Below are positions 6,879-15,223 of a DNA stretch of 20,945 bases, one piece after another; within the stretch, counting starts at the first letter, position 1, and each line of letters opens with the position of its first letter. The DNA lies in NCBI GenBank assembly GCA_964369315.1, contig CAYJEJ010000013.1:1-20945 (forward strand). The letters run 5' to 3'. The notes under the pieces are model-generated. The model was given only the letters and a program-made list of their open reading frames with translations, had not been told where the DNA came from and ran no database searches. The DNA is from CAYJEJ01 sp964369315 (GTDB lineage: Bacteria > Pseudomonadota > Alphaproteobacteria > UBA3830 > JAIRWN01). The translations under genes and the position numbers were made by a program.

Positions 6879-7541
6879 ATGTTTTTATTTCAAAAATTAA
6901 TTACTTTCCTAAAAATATTTAAAAACGATAAAGGCTTCAGCCTTCTTGAGGTAGCGATTGCAATCACCATTATTGGCGTATTAACAGCCGTAGTACTAAA
7001 GGGACAAAGCTTGTTAGAAGAGGCAAAAATACACTCTGTTTGCACACAAATTCGTCAAATCAAAACAGCAATAGAAATGTTTAGGGACAGATATAATTAT
7101 TTACCAGGAGATTATTCTGAAGCTCAAGAAAACATTTCATATCAACTAGAAAACGGTGATGGTGATGGTTTTATAAAAAACATATCAGAAGCAAACCAGT
7201 TTTGGCAACACTTGAGCTTTTCTGGAATGATGTCGTTTAAAGATAAAACACCAAAAAGTAAATTAGGCGGAAATTTTGCTGTATCTTCAAACCCGATTAA
7301 CAAAAGCGGCACTTGGTTATGCCTAAGCAATGGGAGTGCAGAACAAACTTTATCAGGGCATTACTTTGGAGTAATCACGCCAAAACAAGCACATATAATA
7401 TTAAACAAACTAGATTTAACTATCGGGGAAGAAATTGAAATCATAACTGGTGAAGGGTGCGTTGATAAGTGCATCAATCACGGCAAATTTAACACGATTT
7501 CGAAAGAGAAAAATTGCGTCATCTTTGTGAGGGTCGACTAA
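6879..7541 (+). CDS. Type II secretion/type IV pilin-like pseudopilin 1 (LPGD type)
   Basis: 220-residue secreted or membrane-anchored protein with a class III leader. An 18-residue basic and hydrophobic N-terminus precedes G19^F20 with Glu at mature position +5 (FSLLE), then a hydrophobic helix to about residue 42. This is the signature cut and methylated by prepilin peptidase. The globular part has FRDRYNYLPGD (69-78) and NGDGDG (92-97), a combination seen in pseudopilin-like proteins of Rickettsiales and related bacteria, plus a W-containing segment ANQFWQHL and four C-terminal-half cysteines. The ATG is not preceded by a clear Shine-Dalgarno. It is one base from the next gene, which is also a pseudopilin, so the two are probably made together. 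No secretin, ATPase or prepilin peptidase gene is in the window; the partner machinery is unknown. Confidence 0.85.
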   Translation: MFLFQKLITFLKIFKNDKGFSLLEVAIAITIIGVLTAVVLKGQSLLEEAKIHSVCTQIRQIKTAIEMFRDRYNYLPGDYSEAQENISYQLENGDGDGFIKNISEANQFWQHLSFSGMMSFKDKTPKSKLGGNFAVSSNPINKSGTWLCLSNGSAEQTLSGHYFGVITPKQAHIILNKLDLTIGEEIEIITGEGCVDKCINHGKFNTISKEKNCVIFVRVD

Positions 7542-7542
7542 T

Positions 7543-8211
7543 TTGAAAATCCGCTCTGAACGAGGTTTTGCACTGATTGAGGTTGCAATTGCAATTGCGG
7601 TCATGGGCGTTATATTTAGCATTTTATTTCCAATAATTTCCTCTATGCAAAAAAGCTTGAGAATGCAAAAAGACCACCAAAAATATGAAAGAATATGTTT
7701 TGCAATAGCATCATATGTTTCTCGAAACGCAAGATTACCAACCCCTGCAAACGACACAAACTCTGGTGAAAGCGTTCTTGAGCTCGATATTGGTTTTATA
7801 CCATTTAAAACGCTTGGTTTGAGTAAAGATTGCACCACAGATTCAAGCGGGAAGAAAATTTACTACATTCCCAACCAATCATTAACAAACTCTCAATCAA
7901 TAACTGCTAGTACAACAGCAGATGAAGGTATAAATCTTGGATATTGCTCTTTTTGTGGGAAACTTTCTCAATCAAATTCAAAGCTTGACGTAAGAAACCC
8001 ACAAGGATTTTCTTTGACCGATTTAAAAAGCAACACCGATAACATCAATCCCGTCGCTTTCGTTTTGTACACAGAAAACAGTAAGGTAAAAATCGTCCAT
8101 GGCGAAACTATCATCGTATCCTTATCCAAGGAGAGCCCCGATTTTATCTGTATATTTCGCGAAGACCTAATGTCATTTTATGCACGAAATCCTTGCCCAG
8201 CGTCAAAATGA
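7543..8211 (+). CDS. Type II secretion/type IV pilin-like pseudopilin 2
   Basis: 222-residue protein with a short 8-residue leader ending in RG^FALIE (G8, Glu at +5), then a helix rich in Ala, Ile and Val to about residue 30. After the helix come RNARLPTPAND (about 64-74) and IPFKTLGL (about 86-93). These look like the LPxPA and VPxxxLGL segments of a family of alphaproteobacterial prepilin-like proteins of unknown role, and a later NPVAFVLYT strand also fits. The start is TTG 7543, one base after the upstream stop. It is supported by GAGGG (7529-7533) nine bases before it, lying inside the end of the first gene, and by the leader ending at the expected place. Translational coupling with pseudopilin 1 is likely. 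Function beyond being a minor pilin-like subunit cannot be read from sequence. Confidence 0.82.
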   Translation: MKIRSERGFALIEVAIAIAVMGVIFSILFPIISSMQKSLRMQKDHQKYERICFAIASYVSRNARLPTPANDTNSGESVLELDIGFIPFKTLGLSKDCTTDSSGKKIYYIPNQSLTNSQSITASTTADEGINLGYCSFCGKLSQSNSKLDVRNPQGFSLTDLKSNTDNINPVAFVLYTENSKVKIVHGETIIVSLSKESPDFICIFREDLMSFYARNPCPASK

Positions 8212-8312
8212 TGGCGTTACGTTATCTCCAGCTTCTGCATTATAAAAACTTTTCTCGAGGTGACATAAGGTTAATATTGTGATAGACAAAATCATATCAT
8301 TCTTCTTACTAA

Positions 8313-8900
8313 GTGGGGGAGCAATTGAAACGGCTATACGATTGGGTATTGAAGCGTTCACAAAAACCTAGTGCTATTTGGTGGCTTATTTGTGTATCGT
8401 TTGCGGAAAGCTCGTTTTTTCCCGCCCCACCAGATATTTTGCTTGTTCCGATGTGCCTTTCCCATCGCAACAGGGCGTGGTCTTATGGAATTATTTGCAC
8501 AATTTCTTCAGTTATTGGCGGTCTGTTCGGTTATTTAGTTGGCTATACTCTGTTTGAAAGCATCGGAGTTGCAATTTTAGAATTTTACAATTATCAAGAC
8601 GCTTTTGAACGAGTTATCGCAGAGTTTCGCTCATGGGCGTTTTGGGCAATTGCCCTGAAGGGTTTAACGCCAATTCCTTATAAAATAGTCACAATAGCTT
8701 GTGGGGTCGCTAAAATAGACTTAAAAATATTTCTCCTTGCCTCCATCATCGCTCGCTCGATGAGGTTTTTGGCTATTAGCGGTCTTTGTTGGTACTATGG
8801 AGAACCCGTGAAAAAATTTATTGAAAAAAATTTGAATAAAGTAGCAATTGGGGGAGGATTATTGCTAATTGGAGGTTTTTTATTGTTTAAATTCTTATAA
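8313..8900 (+). CDS. YqaA/DedA-family membrane protein (VTT-type)
   Basis: 195-residue inner-membrane protein with four to five hydrophobic segments. The family's N-terminal re-entrant region reads SFAESSFFPAPPDILLVPM (29-47), with the acidic E32, and the second is LKGLTPIPYKIVTI (115-128). KRLYDW near the start is typical of the alphaproteobacterial YqaA branch. DedA-superfamily proteins are linked to undecaprenyl-phosphate or phospholipid translocation and membrane homeostasis; the exact substrate of the YqaA branch is not established. The codon before GTG 8313 is TAA, so the start is GTG 8313 or TTG 8325. The latter has GGGGGAG just upstream and gives MKRLYDW, closer to family members. recJ follows after 2 bases, so this may be the first gene of the long downstream block. 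8212-8312 holds no supported gene. Confidence 0.88.
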   Translation: MGEQLKRLYDWVLKRSQKPSAIWWLICVSFAESSFFPAPPDILLVPMCLSHRNRAWSYGIICTISSVIGGLFGYLVGYTLFESIGVAILEFYNYQDAFERVIAEFRSWAFWAIALKGLTPIPYKIVTIACGVAKIDLKIFLLASIIARSMRFLAISGLCWYYGEPVKKFIEKNLNKVAIGGGLLLIGGFLLFKFL

Positions 8901-8902
8901 AT

Positions 8903-10684
8903 ATGACAACACCCGAATATTTGGAATTAAATAACTCGTCCACCAACCGACGATGGCTCCTTGCACAACCTAGCCCAGATTTGATTTGCATGTTTGAGCG
9001 AGAGCTGAACGTGACACGAATAATTGCAAAGCTCCTTATTAACCGAAAAATAGAAAACGTTAGAGATGCTGAAGCGTTTCTTAAACCAGATTTTTTTTCC
9101 TTAATGCCCGAGCCAAAACTATTAAAGGGCATGGAACCCGCCATAATAAGAATAACCTCCGCTATAGAAAAAAGAGATAAAATTTGTATTTGGGGCGATT
9201 ATGACGTAGATGGCACGGTGGCAACTTCGGTTTTATTTAGGTTTTTAAAAGGTTTGGGAGGAGATGTTATCTACTATATCCCTGACAGATTATCCGAAGG
9301 ATATGGTCTAAATGATGGTGGGATTGAAGCAATAAAGAATGAAAATGTCTCATTATTGATTGCCGTCGACTGCGGCACATCTAATGCACATGAGATAGAT
9401 TTCGCAACACAACTTGGTTTGGATACGATAATAATCGACCACCATAAAGTTACTGATGAACTGCCACGTGCAACCGCATTTATTAACCCACAACAACCTG
9501 AACAAGTTGAAGCCGAAAAGTTCACACCACTTTGTGCAGCGGGGTTGGTTTTTTTGTTAGTGGTTGCATTAAATCGCGAATTAAAAGGAATAAATTTCTA
9601 TAATACAAAATCTGTCAAGGAGCCAGATTTAAAGACCTTCCTAGGGCTGATTGCACTTGCAACAGTGTGTGATGTAATGGTGCTCATTGGACTTAATCGA
9701 GCATATGTGTTTCACGGATTAAGACTTTTGGGTGAAAATAAAGACCCCCACCTTAAGCAGTTGGAGAGCATCAGCGGTGTGGACAAAACTAATAATGTTG
9801 CTCATCTGGGGTTTATTTTAGGTCCCAGAATAAATGCCGCTGGAAGGGTTGGAAAATATTCATCACTGGCGGTAAAATATTTCACATCCACCGAGCAAGA
9901 TGACCTGATAAACTTAGCCCGTGAATTGCACTCGATTAATGCCTATCGCCAAGAAATAGAGAACGACAATTTATTATCTGCAGAAAATAAACTATCCCCC
10001 ACAATACTAGAAAAAAAATATATACTTATATCAAGCGAAGCTTTTCACTCAGGCGTTATTGGAATAGTTGCGGGCAGGCTTAAAGAAAAATACCACAAAC
10101 CTGTTTTCATTGTGCAAGTTGATGGGATTAATGGCAAAGGTTCAGCAAGGTCTATTGATGGCGTTGATATTGGTGCAATCGTTCATCGTGGAGTGCAGGC
10201 AGGCGTGGTTTCAGCTGGTGGCGGACATAAGATGGCGGCTGGGTTTTCGCTATTGATGGAGAATATAAAAAACTTTGAGCTTTTCCTAGACAAAGAGTTA
10301 AATAGCATAAAAATCGCCCCCCCTGCCCTAAAGATTGACGCCATGTTGTCGCTTTCTAATATTAATTCAAAAATTATACATGAAATCGAGCAATTAGAAC
10401 CATTCGGGATGGGAACCCCTGCTCCAAAATTCTTATTTCCCCGTTTAATCATCACTAGATTTGATATTTTAAAAGAAAAACATATAAAGTGTTTAATATC
10501 TGATGAAGCTGGAAACAAATTTTTTGGTTTTCTCTTTAACGGAGTGTCAACAGGCTTAGGAACGTGTATTATGGAAACACCTTCTAGTAAACGGGTAGAT
10601 GTTGTCGGTAGCATAAAAATGGACACATGGAACGGCAGAAAGCAAATAAAAATTATGATTGAAGACATAGGACTTTCGAAGTGA
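8903..10684 (+). CDS. recJ: Single-stranded-DNA-specific exonuclease RecJ
   Basis: Cytoplasmic 5'-3' single-strand exonuclease of recombinational and mismatch repair; 593 residues, normal for the family. DHH-superfamily motifs are complete: DYDVDG (99-104), AVDCGTS with D156, DHH (179-181), then LGPRINAAGR, the DHHA1 domain with HSGVIGIVAGR, and GGGHKMAAGF near residue 437, and the C-terminal OB-like domain. The metal-binding Asp and His residues are present, so it should be active. The ATG lies 2 bases after the DedA-like gene, with no strong Shine-Dalgarno. Its stop overlaps the next start (GTGA), coupling it to the NuoL-like gene. Confidence 0.96.
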   Translation: MTTPEYLELNNSSTNRRWLLAQPSPDLICMFERELNVTRIIAKLLINRKIENVRDAEAFLKPDFFSLMPEPKLLKGMEPAIIRITSAIEKRDKICIWGDYDVDGTVATSVLFRFLKGLGGDVIYYIPDRLSEGYGLNDGGIEAIKNENVSLLIAVDCGTSNAHEIDFATQLGLDTIIIDHHKVTDELPRATAFINPQQPEQVEAEKFTPLCAAGLVFLLVVALNRELKGINFYNTKSVKEPDLKTFLGLIALATVCDVMVLIGLNRAYVFHGLRLLGENKDPHLKQLESISGVDKTNNVAHLGFILGPRINAAGRVGKYSSLAVKYFTSTEQDDLINLARELHSINAYRQEIENDNLLSAENKLSPTILEKKYILISSEAFHSGVIGIVAGRLKEKYHKPVFIVQVDGINGKGSARSIDGVDIGAIVHRGVQAGVVSAGGGHKMAAGFSLLMENIKNFELFLDKELNSIKIAPPALKIDAMLSLSNINSKIIHEIEQLEPFGMGTPAPKFLFPRLIITRFDILKEKHIKCLISDEAGNKFFGFLFNGVSTGLGTCIMETPSSKRVDVVGSIKMDTWNGRKQIKIMIEDIGLSK

Positions 10685-12375
10685 TTAACGTATTATGCCC
10701 AATCTTTTTTATTTTATTTGGCTTGTTTAAAAGCACAAACAGAAAATTAGAATACCTTTTAATAAGAACATCATTTTTATTAATCATCTCCTACTCTCTC
10801 ATTCTCTGGTCTTCGCTCGTAACAAATACTGAAAGCTCAACGCAAACGATTACTCTCCCGTTCATAAGCTTTCCCTATCTTCAGTCGTTTATGAAGTTAT
10901 CTTTTTATCAGCAAAAATATGAGCTCATGTTTATGTTGAGCAGTTTTTTCATCATTCTCATTACGTTTTTATTATTTAGTAATAATGGATATGAAAAATT
11001 CAAAAAAGCTCAAACAGAAATCGGGATTTATTGGTTTTTATTCAACTTGATAATCTTGGCAGATGACTTGGTTACAAAGTTTATATTTTTATTAATTATA
11101 TATCCACTTATAGCCATTAAAAATTATTCAAATAAAAACTTGAGCTTAAAAAATGTTCATAAAGCCTTGAAGTTAGATTATTTTTTCATTGCACTAGCCC
11201 TTTGTTTTCTGCCACTACAAAACTTGGCGGGCTGTCCTTTTTATAATGAATTGATATTTTGTATTGCGTTGTTTGGGGTAATTTTATTTTATTTATCTTT
11301 CATGATTGCATCAAAATCTGAAAAACATCAAAGTGTTGCCTTTACAAGTCATTTGATAAATTTTGCCAAATATTTGTTCATATCAACGTCACTAATAATA
11401 GGCTGGAAAAATCATATCATTCAAGCAAAGCTCGAACATTTTTTTGATTTAGGGTTGTTGACCATATGTTTTTTTGCGGGAATGTTGTCCGCCTCATTGG
11501 TACGAGAATATCAGCCAAAAAAAATGATTTTAAAAGTTTTTTTTATAATGTGGCTCCTCGGTCATGCTTTTTTATTTTTAAACCTAGAAAAGGTATATTT
11601 TTTATATATACAAGCAATCTTTTTGATGCACACCGTTTTATTAGCCTTGAACTATGAAATAGAAATTAATACTGGAAACATAAAAGACATAAGATTAATC
11701 GGCGGTTTAATGAGCTTTTTACCAAAAATCAAAGAACTCCTATATGTTTATATAAGCTTCATGTCAATGATTGGTGTTGTCATCTTGTTTTTAGGTTTTC
11801 ATTCATTAACAAACATGAAATCTTGTTTTTTCATGTTTATTTGTGCCTTATATTTTTATTTCTCAGTGTTTTATTTATTTAAATTTTATAAAAAAATATT
11901 CTCAGGAAACACAAATATAGGCGATGAAATCGGTGCGTATTTTAAAGATATTAATATTAAAATTCAGCTTTTATTAGCAATCATCCTTATGTTTTTAATA
12001 TCCTCTTTTATCGCAAGGTTAGTCACGCTTAATTATGAGCCTAACAATGCCCTTGAAATTAATATAAGCCATCAAATAATTCTGAGCATCTTTGGAATAG
12101 CAGCGGGGTTTGTTTTTAAAAGTAAGAAAATAAGACTAGGAAAACTTCTTCTACTGAAAAGACCGATTGCCAAACTCCACAAAGGTTTAGCTCGACGTTC
12201 TCTGACCTTGTCGAACGTTTTTTTTAATGCACAAAACAAAACTAAGCTATTAAAAATACAACATTCCATCGTTTTAAAGATAGAACGCTCTCTATTATTA
12301 AACACAAAATTATTCATAGTATATATGATTATAATTATATATATTGCATATCGTTTTAATGGGTGGAAATTATGA
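10681..12375 (+). CDS. nuoL: Highly divergent NuoL-like complex I subunit
   Basis: 564-residue polytopic membrane protein, at the position of nuoL in the alphaproteobacterial nuoLMN-birA-rnj order. By-eye matches to NuoL: YWFLFNLIILADDLV (117-131) for the segment before helix 5; FTSHLINFAKYLF (221-233) for the SALIHAATM helix; REYQPKKMILKVFFIMWLLG (275-294) for the QTDIKRVLAYSTISQLGYM segment; LMHTVLLALN (315-324) for the HAFFKALLFL helix; DIRLIGGL (336-343) for DIRKMGGL; and YFYFSVFYLFKFYKKIF (391-407). The Glu of helix 5 (WE), the Lys of GKSAQ, the KAL lysine and the helix-12 Lys (FSKD) all appear replaced, so the proton path seems gone. It is shorter than usual (about 610-650) but has no stop or frameshift. 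The GTG start overlaps the recJ stop. NuoL homology is probable; pumping function is doubtful. Confidence 0.72.
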   Translation: MINVLCPIFFILFGLFKSTNRKLEYLLIRTSFLLIISYSLILWSSLVTNTESSTQTITLPFISFPYLQSFMKLSFYQQKYELMFMLSSFFIILITFLLFSNNGYEKFKKAQTEIGIYWFLFNLIILADDLVTKFIFLLIIYPLIAIKNYSNKNLSLKNVHKALKLDYFFIALALCFLPLQNLAGCPFYNELIFCIALFGVILFYLSFMIASKSEKHQSVAFTSHLINFAKYLFISTSLIIGWKNHIIQAKLEHFFDLGLLTICFFAGMLSASLVREYQPKKMILKVFFIMWLLGHAFLFLNLEKVYFLYIQAIFLMHTVLLALNYEIEINTGNIKDIRLIGGLMSFLPKIKELLYVYISFMSMIGVVILFLGFHSLTNMKSCFFMFICALYFYFSVFYLFKFYKKIFSGNTNIGDEIGAYFKDINIKIQLLLAIILMFLISSFIARLVTLNYEPNNALEINISHQIILSIFGIAAGFVFKSKKIRLGKLLLLKRPIAKLHKGLARRSLTLSNVFFNAQNKTKLLKIQHSIVLKIERSLLLNTKLFIVYMIIIIYIAYRFNGWKL

Positions 12376-13769
12376 ACTATTCCCCATTAATCCTCTTATT
12401 GATTCCCTTATTTGGGGCTTTGCAAATTTTTTTAATTAATAAGAGAACCTTGGTTCATAAAAATCAAAATGCGTTTCACACTGCAAAATTCACTTTTCTT
12501 TCTAGCTTCTTTTTTTACTTATATTTGCTTTATACAATTGTTTTAAAAGAGCAGAAAACAACCGTATTAAAACTTCATCATTATTGGTTTAGCAATATTG
12601 ACTTTGTCTTATTGGTTGATGACATTTCTGTGTTTAGTATGTTTTCGTTAGTGTTGGGTGTTTTCGCCCATCTCATGCTTTTTAAACAGGACAACGATAC
12701 AGGCATTTTTAAAAATCGGCTATTAGCAATCACATTAAGCATCGTGATAACGCCAGCTTTAATGTTTAGCGGAAATTTATTACAAATTTTTATACTCTAT
12801 GAGGCGTTGGCGATAATATTATTAATATTTCTTGGAAAACAATTTTATATCTCAAACAAACGTCTATTGTTCGAAATTTTTATATTAATGTCTGTTACGG
12901 TTTATATATATTCAGTAATTGGAACATTAGATATACATCTCTTAGAATATCAATTAATCAACGATGTTGACCGTAATATCATCTGGAGTGCATTGTTTTT
13001 GCTTTTTGCATATCGCAGCGGAATATTACCCATCTCAAAAAACAAACAATTTGCATTAGATTTTTCAAATGACATACCAAAAATCATAGTGTTTTCGATG
13101 GTCTTTGAATATAGCGGACTTTTGATGATATATAAAATTCTTGTGCTGGCTATTTCACCTAATATTTGGGTTCAATATTGCTCTATAGCAACTATAACCT
13201 TAGGCGTTTTTATAAAAATATCCGAAATAAAAAAAACCAGAAGCCTGTTCATATTTTCACTCAGCATTGCACAAATGTTTTTAGCAATAGCCGTGCTTGG
13301 TCTTTTTTTACCAAACAAAATTTCAATAATCGGTGGAATAGTTGGAATGAGTATATTCCCTTGCCAAGCGGCAATAATTTATTTGTGTTTATATAAACAC
13401 AACCTCACAAACAAAACTAATAGCATTCGTTTGCAAAATTTACTTCCCATAATCGGTGCTTCTTTTGTGCCGTTAACAGCTGGATTTTTACCAATATTTC
13501 TTATTTGTTACGGCTGCTTGTATAACAAATTTTTTTACTTTAGTTTCTTGATTATTTATGCCTGTTATGTGCAAACCCATTCTACGATAAGGCTTTTTTA
13601 TACAATTCAAGATACCTCTGTAATGCCCGCTAAAGAAAACAAAAACTCCCATGCCATTATTGGAATGATAATTTTAATAATTTATATTATAACAATTGGA
13701 ACAAACACAGAATGGATAAGCAATCAATTAAGAGAAAAAGCCGAAACCATCTTACTTATTCGTGAGTAA
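12372..13769 (+). CDS. nuoM: Divergent NuoM-like complex I subunit
   Basis: 465-residue polytopic membrane protein between NuoL- and NuoN-like genes. Recognisable NuoM features (numbered from ATG 12372): FVLLVDDISVFSMF (about 78-91) for the VDGIS segment; NLLQIFILYEAL (135-146) with the helix-5 Glu kept as E144; AYRSGILPIS (213-222) for the KVPxxPFH region, with Lys changed to Arg (R215); KKTRSLFIFSLSIAQMFLAI for the KRLIAYSSVSHMG helix; and ASFVPLTAGFLPIFL (363-377) for ASLGLPGxxGFxGEFL, in which the helix-12 Glu is lost. The second central Lys also lacks a counterpart. ATG 12372 overlaps the previous stop as ATGA and has GGGTGG (12361-12366) before it; GTG 12363 in the same frame is less likely. 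As part of the membrane arm it would help quinone-coupled proton pumping, but its channel looks damaged. Confidence 0.75.
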   Translation: MNYSPLILLLIPLFGALQIFLINKRTLVHKNQNAFHTAKFTFLSSFFFYLYLLYTIVLKEQKTTVLKLHHYWFSNIDFVLLVDDISVFSMFSLVLGVFAHLMLFKQDNDTGIFKNRLLAITLSIVITPALMFSGNLLQIFILYEALAIILLIFLGKQFYISNKRLLFEIFILMSVTVYIYSVIGTLDIHLLEYQLINDVDRNIIWSALFLLFAYRSGILPISKNKQFALDFSNDIPKIIVFSMVFEYSGLLMIYKILVLAISPNIWVQYCSIATITLGVFIKISEIKKTRSLFIFSLSIAQMFLAIAVLGLFLPNKISIIGGIVGMSIFPCQAAIIYLCLYKHNLTNKTNSIRLQNLLPIIGASFVPLTAGFLPIFLICYGCLYNKFFYFSFLIIYACYVQTHSTIRLFYTIQDTSVMPAKENKNSHAIIGMIILIIYIITIGTNTEWISNQLREKAETILLIRE

Positions 13770-13777
13770 TAAACATA

Positions 13778-15223
13778 ATGAACAAATTTTTCTTATCTAT
13801 ATTACCTGAATTAATACTAGTGCTAGGTGCGGCGATTAATGGAGCGTATTCCATATTTAATCACAAAATGCTATCTCAAAAGAAAATAATCCAACCTTCT
13901 ATCAGCTTGGCTGTCCTCGCTTTAATAAGCCAATACTCTTTCAATAAGGGTCTGTTAAATAACATCAATGATTTTACCATAACGCTTAAATTAACATTTT
14001 TTTTCATATCTCTAATCGGTTATCAAATCCTTTATCGTCCAGAGAAAACAACCCATGGCACAGGGGCTGAAAAAAAATATTTTCAGAATATTTATAACTC
14101 GCTGTATTTAATAATAATGGCAATTGTTGGAATGATGATTTCTAGCAATGGGTTTTATGTGATTATACTCTGTTTGTTTTCTTTTTTATTATTTTCATTT
14201 TATATGTTTACCAGCGAAATAAAAACGATAAATCAGAGACTGAAGTTATGTGGCATAAGCACATTACAATTTGGACTAATAACATTGGTCTGCAGTATTT
14301 ATATTATGCTATCTACAGGGATTAAAAATTTTTCAGAGATTAGATTTTTCTTATTCAGCTCGGCGTATATAGACCCCAAGTTAAAAATTGCTCTCCTGAC
14401 ATTTATTGCGTCAATCTTTTTTGCAACGACACAATTAATTCTGTATTCATATTCATTTTGGATAAGAAAACAAATATCATCACTTACATGGTTTTTTATG
14501 TTTTTGGTATCGATGTTTTTTTTGATACCATTTACTACCAATTTTTTATGGTATTATTGCGAGAGCATCTTAAGCTTGTGGAGAGATTTTCTTTATTTTG
14601 GAGGGCTTTTTTTACTTGTCATTAGCTCTCTTTTAGGACTGTCTCAACAAAACTTCATAAAATGTATTCTGTGGAATATGTTGTTCGACCTTGGTTTTTG
14701 CATACTGGCGATTGCAAGTGGGGGAAACAGCGGAATGAAGGCTTTATTTAGCTTTTTAGCCATTCAAGTCGTGGGATATATTATATTGTTTTATATTATA
14801 GATAAATTACAACACATTAAAAACATAAAAAACATCTCTTCTTTTTCTATGTCCCTAGCAAGGCTTCCTGTCCTGTCATCTTGTTTTTTATTGACGTCTT
14901 TATCAGTTTTTGGCTTGCCGCCATTTGGAGGATTTCTTTCAAAGTTTTACATCGCATCAAGCATAGCTGAAATCAAACCTGTAACATTTACATTAATAAT
15001 CAGCTGTTCGTTGATACTTATGATAACGCCCTGTTTAAACCTAGTCAGGCACGTTTGGAGCAATATTTTTTCAACGCCGAACACCAATATCATGTTCATC
15101 AACAGACCTCAAAAAACAACTCTTTTAGTGCTATTTGTTATAATGTTTCTTTTGATTCCTTTTTACCTAAGCAAGATTGAGAAGGTTTTTTATCCAGCCG
15201 TTTCATACTTATTAGAAAAGTAG
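13778..15223 (+). CDS. nuoN: Divergent NuoN-like complex I subunit
   Basis: 481-residue polytopic protein, normal NuoN length, starting with the family's LPELILVLGA. The C-terminal half is best kept: GLSQQNFIKCILWNMLFDLG (287-306) corresponds to ALxQxNIKRLLAYSSIxHMG, GGNSGMKALFSFLAIQ to the following loop and helix, and TSLSVFGLPPFGGFLSKFY (373-391) to LSLAGIPPxAGFxGKFY, retaining the helix-12 Lys as K389. In contrast the helix-5 Glu position is Ser or Phe (near 134-136), the TVSK lysine is Met (VSM, 244-246), and the preceding helix-7 Lys has no counterpart. It lies 8 bases after nuoM with only a weak RBS, and overlaps birA by one base. Assignment by synteny plus the C-terminal motifs is good; how far it still functions is uncertain. 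Confidence 0.82.
   Translation: MNKFFLSILPELILVLGAAINGAYSIFNHKMLSQKKIIQPSISLAVLALISQYSFNKGLLNNINDFTITLKLTFFFISLIGYQILYRPEKTTHGTGAEKKYFQNIYNSLYLIIMAIVGMMISSNGFYVIILCLFSFLLFSFYMFTSEIKTINQRLKLCGISTLQFGLITLVCSIYIMLSTGIKNFSEIRFFLFSSAYIDPKLKIALLTFIASIFFATTQLILYSYSFWIRKQISSLTWFFMFLVSMFFLIPFTTNFLWYYCESILSLWRDFLYFGGLFLLVISSLLGLSQQNFIKCILWNMLFDLGFCILAIASGGNSGMKALFSFLAIQVVGYIILFYIIDKLQHIKNIKNISSFSMSLARLPVLSSCFLLTSLSVFGLPPFGGFLSKFYIASSIAEIKPVTFTLIISCSLILMITPCLNLVRHVWSNIFSTPNTNIMFINRPQKTTLLVLFVIMFLLIPFYLSKIEKVFYPAVSYLLEK

Noticed and set aside
7416..7838. 140-codon minus-strand ORF spanning the pseudopilin junction
   Set aside because: Antisense to two genes with clear prepilin signatures and supported starts.
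8279..8371. 30-codon GTG ORF with AAGG upstream, overlapping the DedA-like start
   Set aside because: A plausible RBS but it overlaps the well-supported DedA-like N-terminus in another frame and shows no recognisable content; probably chance.
10183..10668. 161-codon minus-strand ORF opposite the recJ C-terminus
   Set aside because: Antisense shadow of a conserved RecJ region.
10681..15223. Nuo-like genes as Mrp antiporter or hydrogenase membrane subunits
   Set aside because: Those relatives share the fold, but the L-M-N order followed by birA and rnj is the complex I arrangement of alphaproteobacteria, and no mrp or hydrogenase genes are nearby.
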